NCBI RefSeq assembly: GCF_027887165.1
Contig: NC_077232.1
Coordinates: 5,272,928 to 5,336,927, forward strand
Source of the DNA: Monodelphis domestica
Lineage: Eukaryota > Chordata > Mammalia > Didelphimorphia > Didelphidae
Direction of reading: 5' to 3'
Length of the DNA stretch: 64,000 bases
This document shows, piece after piece, positions 46,486 through 57,235 of the stretch. Positions within the stretch are counted from its first letter, which is position 1. The number at the start of each line of letters is the position of its first letter. The notes below the pieces were generated by a model, which saw only the letters and a list, made by a program, of their open reading frames with translations, made no database searches and was not told the DNA's origin. Made by a program: the position numbers and the translations under genes.

Positions 46486-47356
46486 TGTGAAGATTGGATT
46501 TGGCTATCTTCTGATTGTAACAATGAAGGTACTTAGTCTCTTCCTCTATTGTGAAGATTTAAATTGTAATCCCCTATCTATTTTTAGATTTTAATCCCCA
46601 AAGTATTAACTCAGTATTTAAAGTAGATCTACCCATTTTAATCACAAAAAGGTGTTAACTAACTACAAAAGTGTTAACTAACCAAAAAAAGTGTTAACTA
46701 ACCACAAAAGGTGTTAACTAACCACAAAAGGTGTGAACATCCATTTCATACATTAAGTGGGCAGTCCTGGAGAGGAGCATCTGCTGTGATTGGTAGATGT
46801 AAAAATTTAGGGGAGGTGACACAAGAGAAAATAGAGGAAACAGAGGCACAAGGATATAGATCCATCAATAAAGCATTCAGTCACTTGGAGTTGGACTGGA
46901 ATAGAAAGTCACTTGGACTTGGAGTGAAGAAGAGTCAGTTGGAGAAGAGACTGGAAGACAGACTCTCAGACTTGGAGTGAAGATAGTTGGCTGTGCAACT
47001 GGACCCCTGGAGGAGCTCTTACAGGAAACCTCAGATTGCTTTCCTTTTTGATGGTCACCATGATGAATGTAAAGGCTGACTTAATTCCTTGCCCTTTCTG
47101 GAGGTGTGAATCTCTGAGAAAGGCCCATTATCTCGAGACTCCTTTCCCTGAATGGTGCTTAGAATATCTATCTGGCTCTGAGGAAGCCGGAGCTCTCTCT
47201 CTCTCTTCCCTTTTCTCTTCTTCCTTAATATCTTCCCTCTATTGTAAATAAACGACCATAAATTGCATTTACTTTAGTAATTCATTTTGGGATTTAGTAA
47301 TTAAATCCCTGGTGACCACCAATTAAAATATTCAAGTCCAACCAATAAATTTAACA
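46486..47356 (+). mobile_element. 3' LTR of the provirus
   Basis: Starts TGTGAAG one base after the polypurine tract region and ends TTTAACA. A run of GGTGTTAACTAACCA units (46640-46735) forms a short tandem array in U3. AATAAA lies at about 47246. The position next to a polypurine tract is what separates this 3' LTR from the two inserted ones. Confidence 0.8.
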
Positions 47357-47930
47357 TTTGGTAGGTATGTCCTCAGGTATTTCATATTGTCTGGAGTTAT
47401 TTTGAATGGAATTTCCTTTTCTGCCTCTTGCTGTTGGCTTTTATTGGTGGTAAACAGAAATTCTGATGATTTATATGGGTTTATTTTATATCCCACAACA
47501 TTGCTTTAGTTGTTCATTATCTCTATTGGTTTTTCAGTTGATCCTCAAGGTTTCACCAGGTATACTACCATGCCATCTGCAAAGAGTAATAACTTTCTTT
47601 ACTGCCTATTCTACTTCCTTCCATTTCTTTTTCCGCTCTTATTGCTACAGTGAGCATTTCTAGCACAATATTAAATAATAGAAGTGATAATGTGCATTCT
47701 TGCTTTACCCCTGACCTTACTAGGAAGGGTTTTAATTTATTTCTATTACATAGAATGCTTGCTGCTGGTTTTAGATAGATGCCATTTATCACTTTAAGGA
47801 AGGTTCCCTGCATTCCAATGTTTTCTAATGTTTTTTTATAAGGAATGAGTGCTGGATATTGTCAGATGCCTTTTCTGAATCTATTGAAATACTCTTGTAG
47901 TTTTTGTTGGTCTTGTCATTAATATTCAGT
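47357..47930 (-). repeat. L1 ORF2 part, minus strand (continuation of 40214-41395)
   Basis: On the minus strand the translation near 47640-47720 reads VRSGVKQECTLS and LLLFNIVLEMLTVAIR, the palm of L1 reverse transcriptase. By comparison with L1 in general, about 0.7-0.8 kb of L1 is missing between the end of the left part (41395) and this part. Confidence 0.82.
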
Positions 47931-48935
47931 GACCCTTTAATTGCCTAAACAAATGGCCTTTTCTCATTCCTTATCTTTCTTGAGCCTTCAACTATCAATT
48001 TCCTTCTTCCGAGGCTTTCATGGCATTGCGCTCACTTGGTTCTCCTACCTCTCTGACTGCTCATTCTGTCTCCTCTGCTGACTCTTCAGCCAGGTCATGC
48101 CTTTTAACCACAAAATGTCCCCCCAAGCTTTGTTGCAGGTTCTCTTTTTCCTCTACTTTACTTCTCTTGGCGTTTTTGTCAGGGATTCAACAATCATCCC
48201 TATGCAGATGATTCTCAGATCTGCCTGTCTAGTCCTAACATCTCACCCAACCTCCAGGCTGGCATCTCAGATTGCCTTTTGGTTGTCTCAAATTGGATGC
48301 CTTGTAGATATCTTCATCTCAACATGTCCGCAACTGAACTCATCTTCCTCTTCCTCACTGTGGAGAATACCACTTGGACTTCCAATCCAGGTTTAGCTTA
48401 GACTTGTCACTCATTGTTGTTTGTTCATGTTTATGGCCCTGGCTTCCTTGTCTGTCAGACACAATATATTTTTTAGTTACCGTGTATTGTGATTTTTACA
48501 ATTAATGTAATATCACATGTAACATTACAATCATGTCATAATAGATATGATTTGTTATATGTATATTTTACGATCTGATTCCAAGTGTTTTCTCTGACTC
48601 TCCCCCATGCCTGGTCATCTCTTGGTCCTCATCTCCATCCTGTAGCTTCCTTTAAGTCCCGGCCAAAGTCCCACCATCTCCAAGAAGCCTGTTTCTAGAC
48701 TCCCTTAACACTGGTGTCCTTCTCCTTCTGCTGGCTCCCTCCAGATTCTCCTGTCTGTCTGTATTTGGTTGGTGTGGTTGTTCGTGTTTTGTCTCCCCCG
48801 TTAGACTGAAATCTGAGAATGGGGACTGCCTTCTGTGTTCGTCTGTGTCCCACTTTGTGGTTCGAATGTCCCCCCTTTCAGCACAGTGCCTGGCACATAG
48901 GAGGTGCTTAATAAATGACTGATTTTTTTAAAAAT
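47931..48935 (+). repeat. CR1/L3-like LINE, right part, plus strand
   Basis: CTATGCAGATGATTCTCAGATC encodes the YADD-type catalytic motif of the reverse transcriptase, followed by CCAACCTCCAGGCTGGCATC and CAACTGAACTCATCTTCC. The 3' end (CAGCACAGTGCCTGGCACATAG, GGTGCTTAATAAATGACTGA) closes the element. It continues the LINE that stops at 40213; CAGTG(G/A)CC words at both junctions look like the L1 target duplication. Confidence 0.75.
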
Positions 48936-48949
48936 CCTAACCTGATTTG

Positions 48950-49015
48950 AATCATGGTTAGGTGACCTGCCCAGGGTCACACAGCTGAACTGTCTCTGAA
49001 GCTGAATGTGACTAA
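48950..49015 (-). repeat. MIR-like SINE fragment, minus strand
   Basis: GTTAGGTGACCTGCCCAGGGTC and ACACAGCTGAACTG are recognisable. Confidence 0.55.
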
Positions 49016-50940
49016 TTAATCTTGACCTGTATGAGTCTCACTTGCCCCATCTGCAGGCACTGGGATTGAAGCACCTTAAAATATTCTTTCCAGGTCTAGC
49101 TGGTTGAGTCTGCTACTTCAGACATGAATTCATCCCAGGATCAAGAGAATTTGGAGATGACATTACCCGCAGAACTTTGCATCGGCACGTTTGAAGTTCC
49201 CCACGGCACCCGGCACTGGGCTTGGCATGTAGCAGACACTGAATGACCAGGGTCTCTTTTATGTTGTTTTAGATGTCCATATATGTATAAGGGGAGAGCA
49301 AAAGCCCTTTGAAAAGTCTGTTTCCACATCAGAAGGAAAGAAATGCTCAGGGATGCTCTCTTCCTTCTCCCCATCTCACAATGCTGCCCTTGTCCTCCCT
49401 GGATGATGTCCCGAGTGCCTGTCACAGGACCTGAGGGCCACACTATCATCTGGGGCTGCAGTTGAGAAATGGGGTCAGCCATCCATGCTGCAGACATCCA
49501 TGGAGCCCCAGCTGTGTGCAGGGGAATAAACAAGGGAAACGAACAGGAACAAGATAGGTAACCACAGCAGAAGAGGAAATATGTGTTCGGTGTCCGCGTC
49601 AGATGCTTATATCCACCTAGAATGTCTAGACAAATAGGCTGGAGGGGAGGCATGGAACGAGGTCCTTGGACTCTTGGCCACCCTTCTCTAGGGGGATTGG
49701 GATCCCTGCTCTAAGGGGAGCGAGAGAGGAAGCCTTGAAGCTGGCTGCTCTGCTTGCTTCTGAGAGGGGTCCTGGCCTAGAAAGCTCTATCTCTCTGTCC
49801 CACTAAATGCTCCTGGTGAGGGGCATGATGCTAATGTTTGACAGGCACTGCGCTTCCTGGCGACGTACTGAGAAGGCTACCTCGAGCCTATGCTCTTCTG
49901 CAAGGCCTCTTTCCCACCACATCCTGGTTACACAAAAGACCACGACAAATAGGTCAGAATAGTATTTATTAGACAAATAGCCATTGGGAATTGGAGAAGT
50001 GATGCCAGTTTTACAGTTTTACCAGCCCATTTAGAAGTGTGAAAGTTATTCCAATGGGCACGAGAAGCAATCTCTGCTCAACCAAGAGAAAGGCTCTGAT
50101 CTTACCCCCACAGGGGAATTCTCCACAGTCTCCAGAGAGGCACATGGGGAAGAGGGTCACGAGGGGAGCCAGCTCCCCCAGCAGGTCTGCCTTCCAAAGT
50201 ATTTCTGTCTCTCTTGTCGTCTCTAAGTGTGTCAAGCCAATCTGCAAGGGAACTGAGAGACACGCTTGTCCTCTTGTCGGCTGGAATGAAGGAAGTATCT
50301 CCCCCTGCCCAAGCTTCCTCACCAACTCCGTCTCTTGGGCAGATGTGCAGCATCTCATCGGTATTCTCCCCCAAATTCAGCTCCATAGCTCAGCAGCAGG
50401 ACAGAAAAATGTCCTCGGCTTGTGTAAGGTGGCAGGTCTGTTGGGCCCAGATCATAGCAGAGGTGGGGTGGCAGACTGCCCGTAGGGACAGAGAGGACAC
50501 TGAAGAAAGAGAGGCAGTCCCCTCCGATGTGGAAGGAAACAGATTTTTATTGGCGGGACAGCTTTCTCACAAGGCAGGTCCTTGTCATCGGACGGACAGC
50601 GGTTGATCTCTGTGCCAACCCCAGGACAGGACAGGTAGTATAGAGAAACAGAACAAAGGAGGCAGAGTGCCAGGAATGGCCCAGAGGCATGAGCACGTTT
50701 TCCCAGGAGATAGAGGTCCTCTTTGCTGTTTACATTAACCTGATCCTCGAGGTCACCTTCCCATACTTTTGCTTAAGAAAAGGTAAGAGGGACAGAATTC
50801 ACATTCACAAACTTTCCTCCTTCAAAGACGACCCACTAGGCCATCTCTCTTTGAGGCTTGATTTCCGGACCCAGTGAATTTAAGAATTGCTGAGAAACCT
50901 GCAGTAACGCCTGAGCCCTCCACTTGTGGCCATTCTAGTC
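49016..50940. other. Intergenic DNA, mostly unrecognised, with two minus-strand poly(A) hexamers
   Basis: AATAAA on the minus strand occurs at about 49967-49972 and 50540-50545. The block between 49950 and 50660 is not a recognised repeat. No protein homology was seen on either strand. It could hold the end of a minus-strand non-coding RNA or be chance. Confidence 0.35.
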
Positions 50941-50944
50941 CCCC

Positions 50945-51200
50945 AGACTCAGTGTGGGAAGGGATCTCAAAGGCCCCTTGACCCAGCTCCATTCCATCCC
51001 TCGCCAGAGGCCACCCAGCCTTTACTCAGAAACCTCTGCTGACAGGGAGCCTCCCACATTCTTCTTGGATGGCTCCAGATCCAAGAAAGGGCTTCCCTTC
51101 CTTGATGTATAAACCTGCCTCTTTGAGGTTTCCACCTGTCATTTCCAGCTCTTCCCATTGAGGCAGGGCAGCATCAGTCCAGGGTCCAGCCCATCCGAAA
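50945..51200 (+). repeat. Old interspersed repeat of unnamed type, plus strand
   Basis: GGGAAGGGATCTCAAAGGCC, CAGAAACCTCTGCTGACAGGG and ATTTCCAGCTCTTCCC follow the same order as the elements at 16230 and 56730. Confidence 0.5.
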
Positions 51201-51309
51201 CATCAGCTTGGCTTTCATGGGGCTCTAAGATCTGGCCCAGCTTCATCCAACGCTTGGAAGCCTCCACTTCAGCCAGGAAGAGTCCGTAGAGCTCCATAAA
51301 TCAATGGGT

Positions 51310-52195
51310 TGATCAATAAACATTCATTAAGTATCTCCTATGCAGCAGGCACTGTGCTAAGGATGGAAAAGAGGCAAAAGACGGTCTCTGGCCTCGAGGA
51401 GCTTACAGCCAAATGGAGAAGGCAGATGGGCAGGATGATAGGAGCTGAGCAACAGAGGGAAGGCACAGGAGGTAGGAGGGGTCAAGGAGGCGCTTAGAGA
51501 AAGTGAGATTCTGGTTGGGATTTTTAAAAATCCAGGGAGGTCAGTGGTCAGAAGAAGAGGAGGGAAAGCCTTCCAGCATGGGGGCGAGGGGGGCAACCAG
51601 AGAGAATGCCCAGAGCTAAGAGGTGGACGGGCTGCTCATGGGATACCAGGAGGCCAGGGTCACTGGGCCGGAGAGTGCACAATGGGGAGTGAGATGGTAG
51701 AAGACTGGAAAGGTAGGATGAAAGGCCTTGAAGGCCAAACAGAGCATTTTGTATTTGCTCCTGGGTGAAGGGAGGTTTCTGAGGAGGGGAGGGGCATGTT
51801 GGACCTGCAATTTGGTGGCTGAATGGAGGATGGACTAGATTGGGGAGACCCTGGAGGCAGGCAGGCCCCCCAGCAGCCTATTGCAGTCATCCAGGCAGGA
51901 GGGGATGAAGGCTCTGCACTAGGGTGGAGGCAGTCAGAGGAAAGGAGGGGTACGTTGCAGAGCTAAATCACAGGCCTTGGTAACAGCCTGGATATGGGGG
52001 TGGTGAGAGAGGGTGGGGAGGAGTCCAGGCGGACTCCTGGGTCTGGCCTGGGAGGAGGGTGTTGCTCTCAACAGTAATGGGCAGTTTTGGGGGGGAAAGA
52101 TCGAGGTCTGTCTTGGCATGTTGAGTTTAACAACTATCTAGTTCAAGAGGTTGGAGATGTGAGATTGGAGGTCAACAGAGAGGTTGAGGCAAGAT
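51310..52195 (-). repeat. CR1/L3-like LINE, minus strand
   Basis: Antisense marks in order: CAGCAGGCACTGTGCTAAGG, GAAGGCCTTGAAGGCCAAACAG, TGGCTGAATGGAGGATGGACT, CTATTGCAGTCATCCAGGC, GGTGGTGAGAGAGGGTGGGG and CATGTTGAGTTTAACAACT. Nearly 0.9 kb of the 3' half is present. Confidence 0.75.
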
Positions 52196-52203
52196 ATGTA
52201 GAT

Positions 52204-52440
52204 GGAGGGGGCAGTGGCTAAAGCCCTGGACTTAGAATCAGGAAGACGTCTTCATGAGTTCAAATCCAGCCTCAGACACTTCCTAGCTGTGACCTTGGTG
52301 AGTCACTTCTCCCTGTTTGCCTCAATTTCCTCATCTGTAAAAAATGAGCTGGAGAAGGAAATGGCAAACTACTTCAGTTATCTGTGCCAAGAAAATCCCA
52401 AAAGGGGTTATAAGAGGTCAGACATGACTGAAAACAATTT
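52204..52440 (+). repeat. tRNA-CORE SINE with RTE-like tail, plus strand
   Basis: GAATCAGGAAGACGTCTTCATG, GAGTTCAAATCCAGCC, TCAATTTCCTCATCTGTAAAA, then GAGCTGGAGAAGGAAATGGC and GGTCAGACATGACTGAAAAC. The last words recall BovB/RTE 3' ends, suggesting mobilisation by an RTE LINE. Confidence 0.8.
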
Positions 52441-52449
52441 CCATTTTCT

Positions 52450-52690
52450 TCACTTAATTTTGCATCTGTCTATACAAGTCTTCCCAGGTTTTTCTGAAGC
52501 CATTTTCCCCCATTTCTTACAGCCCAGTAGTACTCCATTGTAGTGCTATGCCACAGGTTCAGCCATTCTCTACTTGATGGACATCCCCCCACTTTCTAAT
52601 TCTTTGTCAGCACAAAAAGCTGCTTGAAATAGCCACCCCCCACTTTTTAAGAAATCTCTTTTAGCTCCATCTCTTGTCTTCTCTGCCAGT
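52450..52690 (-). repeat. Old L1 3' part, minus strand
   Basis: GTAGTACTCCATTGTAGTGC, TTCAGCCATTCTCTACTTGATGG and CTTTGTCAGCACAAAAAGC follow the antisense L1 order, with strong divergence. Confidence 0.65.
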
Positions 52691-52849
52691 TTGATGGATG
52701 TGAAGTGAGATCTCATAGACGTTTTGTTTGGCTTTTTTTCCTTTAAAAAAGCTGCTATCTTTTGTTGTTGTCAAAGTCTCAGCTTCTTCAGGCTAAACAT
52801 CACCAGATCATCACTCTGGCAATCAGCCATGACGCATTTCTTCACTGCT

Positions 52850-53666
52850 TTTCTGTGTAAGGAGCTGTGCTAAGCCCCAAGAAAAGGAAAAACAGTCCTT
52901 GCTTTCAGGGAGTTCCCAGTCTTAAAGGAGAGACATCATGTCACTAATAGCAGAGGAGAGGTAGGAAATATAAATGGAGGATGAACTGGGAGTGCCAAAG
53001 CCCAAGGCTTCCTGCTGCAGAAACAAGATTGGAGCTGAGACTCCAGAGAGGCCAGGGATTCTCAGAGGCAGAGGCTGAGGTGAGGAAAGAGCATTCCTGG
53101 CATGAAGCTCAGCTGTGGCAAAGATATGGCAATGGGAGATGGAGTAGGCTGTTAAAGGAGCAGCACATGGGCCTGTGAGACTGGATTATAAAGTGGGTGG
53201 AGGGGACCAGGAGAAGACTGGGAATATAGAGAGGGGCCAGATTAGAAAGGGCTCTAAATGCCAAATAGAAGAGTTTCTATTCTATCCTGGAGGTCAAAGG
53301 GATCCACTAAGCTCTGTGTGTATGTGTGTGAGAGAGACAGAGACAGAGACAGAGAGAGAGAGACAGAGAGTCAGAGAGAGGGAGAGAGAGAAGAAGAAAG
53401 AGAAAGGGAGGGAGGAAGAGAGAGAGAGGAAGGGGGAGAGAGACAGTCACAGAGAGAGAGAAAAAAAAGAGAGGAGAGAAAGGGAGGGAAAAAGAGGGAG
53501 AGCAGGAGAGAGAGGGAGGGAGGAAGAGAGACAGAGAGAGTCAGAGAGAGACAGAGTCAGAGAAAGAGGCAAAGAGTGTGTGAGAGAGAGAGAGTCAGAT
53601 CCATACTTTAGAAAAAATGACCTTGGCAGCCAAGTGGTGAATGGATTGAAGTGGACTGGAGGCAGG
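52850..53666 (-). repeat. CR1/L3-like LINE, minus strand, part 1
   Basis: GAGCTGTGCTAAGCCCCAAG, CATTCCTGGCATGAAGCTC, GCTCTAAATGCCAAATAGAAG and TATCCTGGAGGTCAAAGGG. A (GAGA)n microsatellite interrupts it at 53325-53605. The element resumes at 54633 beyond an inserted LTR. Confidence 0.72.
53325..53605 (+). repeat. (GA)n microsatellite inside the LINE
   Basis: About 280 bp of AGAGAGACAG-type repeats. Frames through it encode Arg/Glu runs with no biological meaning. Confidence 0.92.
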
Positions 53667-54632
53667 TGCCGGAGGCCATCATACCCTGACTGGTTGACAA
53701 GGTCATGGCCTGAGGAAGGAAGGTCAGCAAAGCAGACCCCAGAATGAGCCCCCCCACTGATCCCCCTCTGTGACTTCTCTCCCCAAATTTTCCCTACTAG
53801 TGGACTTGTTATGATGATTATTCTCTCCCCAATATTGGAGAAATAACATGAGAGCAAATACTTATAGGATCAATAAACATATACCCTACTTTAAGTCTGC
53901 TAGATTATTACCCCCAAAAGATTACAATTATAGAATAAAAGCCCAAAGATTGCTGCCCATGACCCCTCCTTTCTCAAGCACAAGCCACGCTCCAAGGTCC
54001 TACAATAAACACCAGCCAAAAGCTTGAGTACTATAATGAATCTCTCCCTATAGTTACCACACTCCAATGAACTTGTTGGAACTGAAGCCAAGCAGCATTG
54101 CGAGGCACTTTAAAGTAACACAAGAAAAACAGAACTTGTAAATTGAGGAAAACCCCCAAACTGGTCTGCTTTAAGTCCTCACACCTAGATACGAATATGT
54201 TTTGTTTTTCATCTCCCAAGCAATTGTGATTGATAGTGAAAGCTGACCAAAAGCACAGCGATCCTCTCAGCAGGTCAAGGGGTGCTAACCTACAAATGGC
54301 TTTATGCACATTAATCATGTCTATCACAGTGTTGTAGAAACCTAGTAAATGATCACAGAATTCTTTGTTGTAGTAACATCACAAGAGTGTTTAGGTGATT
54401 TGATAATATCCAATCACATTGTAGAATGTCACACTTAGACAATTGATTGTGTGTATGTATCTGAAAACCTATATAATAAATGAACCACGATACTATGGCA
54501 GAGCACTGTGTGTGATGCCTGCATATATGGGTTGAATGCATGGTGTGTCTCATCTCCTTATTCCGACCATGATGTCACAGCTGGGCAGAGAGACCCTGGA
54601 TCCTCAGAGGGGCTGCTGGACAGACCCCTATA
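53667..54632 (+). mobile_element. Solo LTR, class II-like, inserted in a CR1/L3 LINE
   Basis: A 966-bp block starting TGCCGGAGG splits the LINE; the same LINE segment (GGCAG, then AAGGCTATTATAATAG) continues to the right. Flanks are GGCAGG at 53661-53666 and GGCAGT at 54633-54638, a 6-bp duplication with one difference, as is usual for class II (betaretrovirus-like) elements. A TATA-like CTATATAATAAA lies near 54469. The 3' end is CCTATA rather than ending in CA. No internal genes are present. Confidence 0.7.
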
Positions 54633-55307
54633 GGCAGTGAGATTCCCTTAGAAGGCTATTATAATAGCTGCCACATGGCTGCTCTCTGAATGGAGACTTT
54701 TTGCAAAGAATCAGAAGTTTACGTTCACATCTGACCACCAGTATTGTAGGAAATTCCATTTGACAATGAATTGGGAACATGGGGGTGTATAAGTGAGAAA
54801 TTGAGGATGACACCAAGGTTGCAAGCCCAGCAAAGATGGCAGTGCCAACAGTAAGAGGGAGTTAAGGAAAGACAGGTTGGGGAGAAGTTGACAAATTCCA
54901 TTGGATTTGTTGAGTTTGATATGCCAATGGGACACTAAGTTAAGATGGTTTGTGATTCAGGGATTGAGCCCAGGAGGGACACTAAGACTGGATGTGTTAG
55001 GGGGTACAGTGGACAGAGGACTAGGCCCTGAATTCAGGAGTCTGTAGACACTAGCTGTGTGACTTGCTCATGTAACCTTTGTGCTGGTCTTGCCATCTGT
55101 GAAATGGCCATATTTATAATACCCTCCTCCTAGAGTTGTTGTGAGGCTTAAATTAGATGAAGTTCATAAAGTGCTTTCAGCAAGATAGTGTAGAAGGAGA
55201 AGAGCACCCAGTTTAGAGCCTTGGGCCACCCCCATGGTTAGTGGGCATGACCTGGAGGGGGAATCTAGCTAAGGAGACTGAGAAGGAACACTGTTCAGGT
55301 CACTTGC
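54633..55307 (-). repeat. CR1/L3-like LINE, minus strand, part 2, with a SINE inside
   Basis: GAAATTGAGGATGACACCAAGG and GCCTTGGGCCACCCCCATGG with AAGGAGACTGAGAAGGAAC continue the element from 53666. A plus-strand CORE-SINE (CTAGCTGTGTGACTTGCTC, CCATCTGTGAAATGG, GAGTTGTTGTGAGGC) is inserted at about 54995-55186. Confidence 0.68.
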
Positions 55308-56603
55308 AATGCTGGTGATCAGAAGTGAACATAAATCTCTGATTGTCATCCACTAGGTCAGCAGACACACAGAAACAAGGGAGCCCAAAGGAACAGGGCA
55401 GTGTAATGAAGGAGAAGAGATGAGGAGGAGGAAGAGGGAATAGGGGGGATAGAGAATGAAAGGATTGTTCTATTTCTTCTCCTCCCTTACTTCTGGGGGG
55501 AGATAAGTCAGGTCCTGTCCCCTTAGAGAAAAGGAGTATGTCTCTACAGAGATATTTACTGGGAGATGGAGGACAGAGGACTAGAGTGGGATTGCCTCAG
55601 TGACCTGGCAAGATGCCTCCCTCAGAGGAGCCCAGGGCTCTTGGGGCCAAATCTGTCCTTGAGAGGCAAGATGATCTCTTATGCCTCTGCTTTCCCCAGG
55701 GACATTAACTGTCAACCCCTTTCAGAGTCTTGGGAGTGGTTAACTGCCAAGGAGAGATGTCAGTTCCTTTGGTCAGACAATCCCGAATCACTGGGATCTA
55801 GAAGTCAACCCTCTTTTGGGGAGAGGAGTGACCCTCCCCAAAACTTCAATCCCCTTAACTATGTTGTTTAGAGACTGACCCAAACCTAAATCATAAATGT
55901 CAAATAATTTATCACGGTTCAAGCAGGAAGAGGATAGCAAGGATGTCAGGCAGGAAAGTGGCTAAACAGGGAAGCTCTGCAGATTTCCCCCTCTTGCAGG
56001 TTGGCCCCCCTCCCCAGAGTCTGGAGGTCACAGGCTTCTCAGCCCTGATCCCTCCTTTTTGCCAACTGCTTTCTTGTCCCTACTCTCAACTAGCTAGATC
56101 TTGAAAGTATGAGTCCAGGGACATGTAAGGGAGAGAGAGAAAGGGAGAGAAATCTTAGGAAAGGGGTCTGTAGATGGCTCTGTTCAAAGTCCAATTGCCA
56201 GTTCACAATTCCACTTGAGGATGTTAGACTGCTATAACTAAAATTCCTAGTGGTGGTATTCAGGGTCTCAGAAGGTATAGCAGATCTCCAAAGAAATAGG
56301 CTTCTTCTCTGCTTCAGGGAATCCACCTCTCTCCTCTACCTTCCCCAAGCCAGAAGTGAGTTACCAGTTGGATCTTCAAGCTTCTGATTCTTTATTAGAA
56401 TTTTCAGCTTTTTTTCCTTGCCCCTCTTCCACTCTCTTTTCAGCTGGTCTCCCCCAGGGCCTGGACTTTCTTCAATGTAGAATCTCTCTCCTCTTATCTT
56501 ACACCAGAAATGCTGGTGGTCAGAAGTGAACATAAATCTCTGATTGTCATCCACTAGGTCAGCAGACTCACAGAAACAAGGGAGCCCAAAGGAACAGGGT
56601 AGC
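55308..56603. repeat. 95-bp direct repeats 1.2 kb apart with an unclassified segment between
   Basis: AATGCTGGTG(A/G)TCAGAAGTG through GGAGCCCAAAGGAACAGGG occurs at 55308-55403 and 56509-56603 with only about three to four differences. The 1.1 kb between them is not recognised. It begins TGTAATG and ends CTTACA, which hints at an LTR-type unit, but no target duplication fits. Confidence 0.6.
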
Positions 56604-56729
56604 TAGTGTATAGGAGACTGAGGAGGTCTGTGAGCCACAATCAAATAACTGAAAGTCCTGTTATGAGGGAAATGGGTCAGACATACTGTGCTTGGCTTCA
56701 GGGGATGTAACTAGGAGTTTATTTGAAGA

Positions 56730-57235
56730 GATGAGTTTAGACTTGTTGCCAGGAAAACCTTCCTAACAATGAAAGTTGTTCCCAGGGTGATGGTGAAGTG
56801 CCCAGTTATGATCCCAAAGATGAAATGATAACCAACAATGTAACACACAGAAAGGAGTTTTATTAACCAAACTGTAGTTTGGGGCTCAGCCCTTAAAAAT
56901 GGCTGGCCCTGAGTCTGGGGTTTGCAGGCTTTTTATACACTTTTGTGGTAGAGGGAGTGCCAAGGGATTCCTGGGGTGGGGGGAGTGCAAAGGAACTCCT
57001 GGGGCTGGGGTCCTTATCAGTTGGGGTCCTTATCAGTTCCTAGCATATGTCAGGAGGGGGAGGGACAGGGACTCCTTGGGTTAGGAGTCAGGGATGTCTT
57101 CTTGAATGTCTTCTAGCAGAGGCTGGATAAGCACTTCTAGGGGATTTCTTGTGCAATTCTGGGGTGGATTCAATGCTCTGAGGTCCCTCCCAGATTTGAA
57201 ATTCTATTATTCTCTGATTCAGCAGGAAAACTCTC
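56730..57235 (-). repeat. Old unnamed repeat, minus strand, split by an LTR-like insert
   Basis: AAAACCTTCCTAACAATGAAAG on the left and CTTCTAGCAGAGGCTGGATAAG with CTCTGAGGTCCCTCCCAG on the right are two parts of one antisense element of the type at 16230 and 50945. Confidence 0.5.
56805..57085 (-). mobile_element. Short LTR-like element, minus strand
   Basis: On the minus strand the order is TGTATAAAAAGCC (promoter), a GC-rich stretch, then AATAAAACTCC and GTGTGTTACA, a compact U3-R-U5 arrangement. The ends are not certain and no target duplication was found. Confidence 0.5.

Larger units (their letters stand above)
41396..47356 (+). mobile_element. Broken class I-type endogenous retrovirus (pol 3' part, env-region remnant, 3' LTR)
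   Basis: A partial provirus in plus orientation. Recognised parts: end of the reverse transcriptase/connection region and RNase H (41396-42300), integrase (about 42380-44180, interrupted by a later LTR), a diverged env-region remnant (about 45321-46476), a polypurine tract AGGGGGGA at 46477-46484, and the 3' LTR (46486-47356). Protein style is gammaretrovirus-like. No 5' LTR or gag was found. It is clearly broken in several places, and two related LTRs have been added inside it. It lies within an L1, so it is younger than that L1 insertion. Confidence 0.85.

Noticed and set aside
50011-50606. Overlapping frames on both strands near 50.0-50.6 kb as a coding gene
   Set aside because: No homology, no supporting splice sites, and no frame is clearly favoured; kept only as a possible non-coding transcript end.
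55402-56504. The TGTAATG...CTTACA segment as a confirmed LTR
   Set aside because: Its AATAAA-like signal is in the wrong place for an LTR in either orientation, and flanking bases do not form a target duplication.
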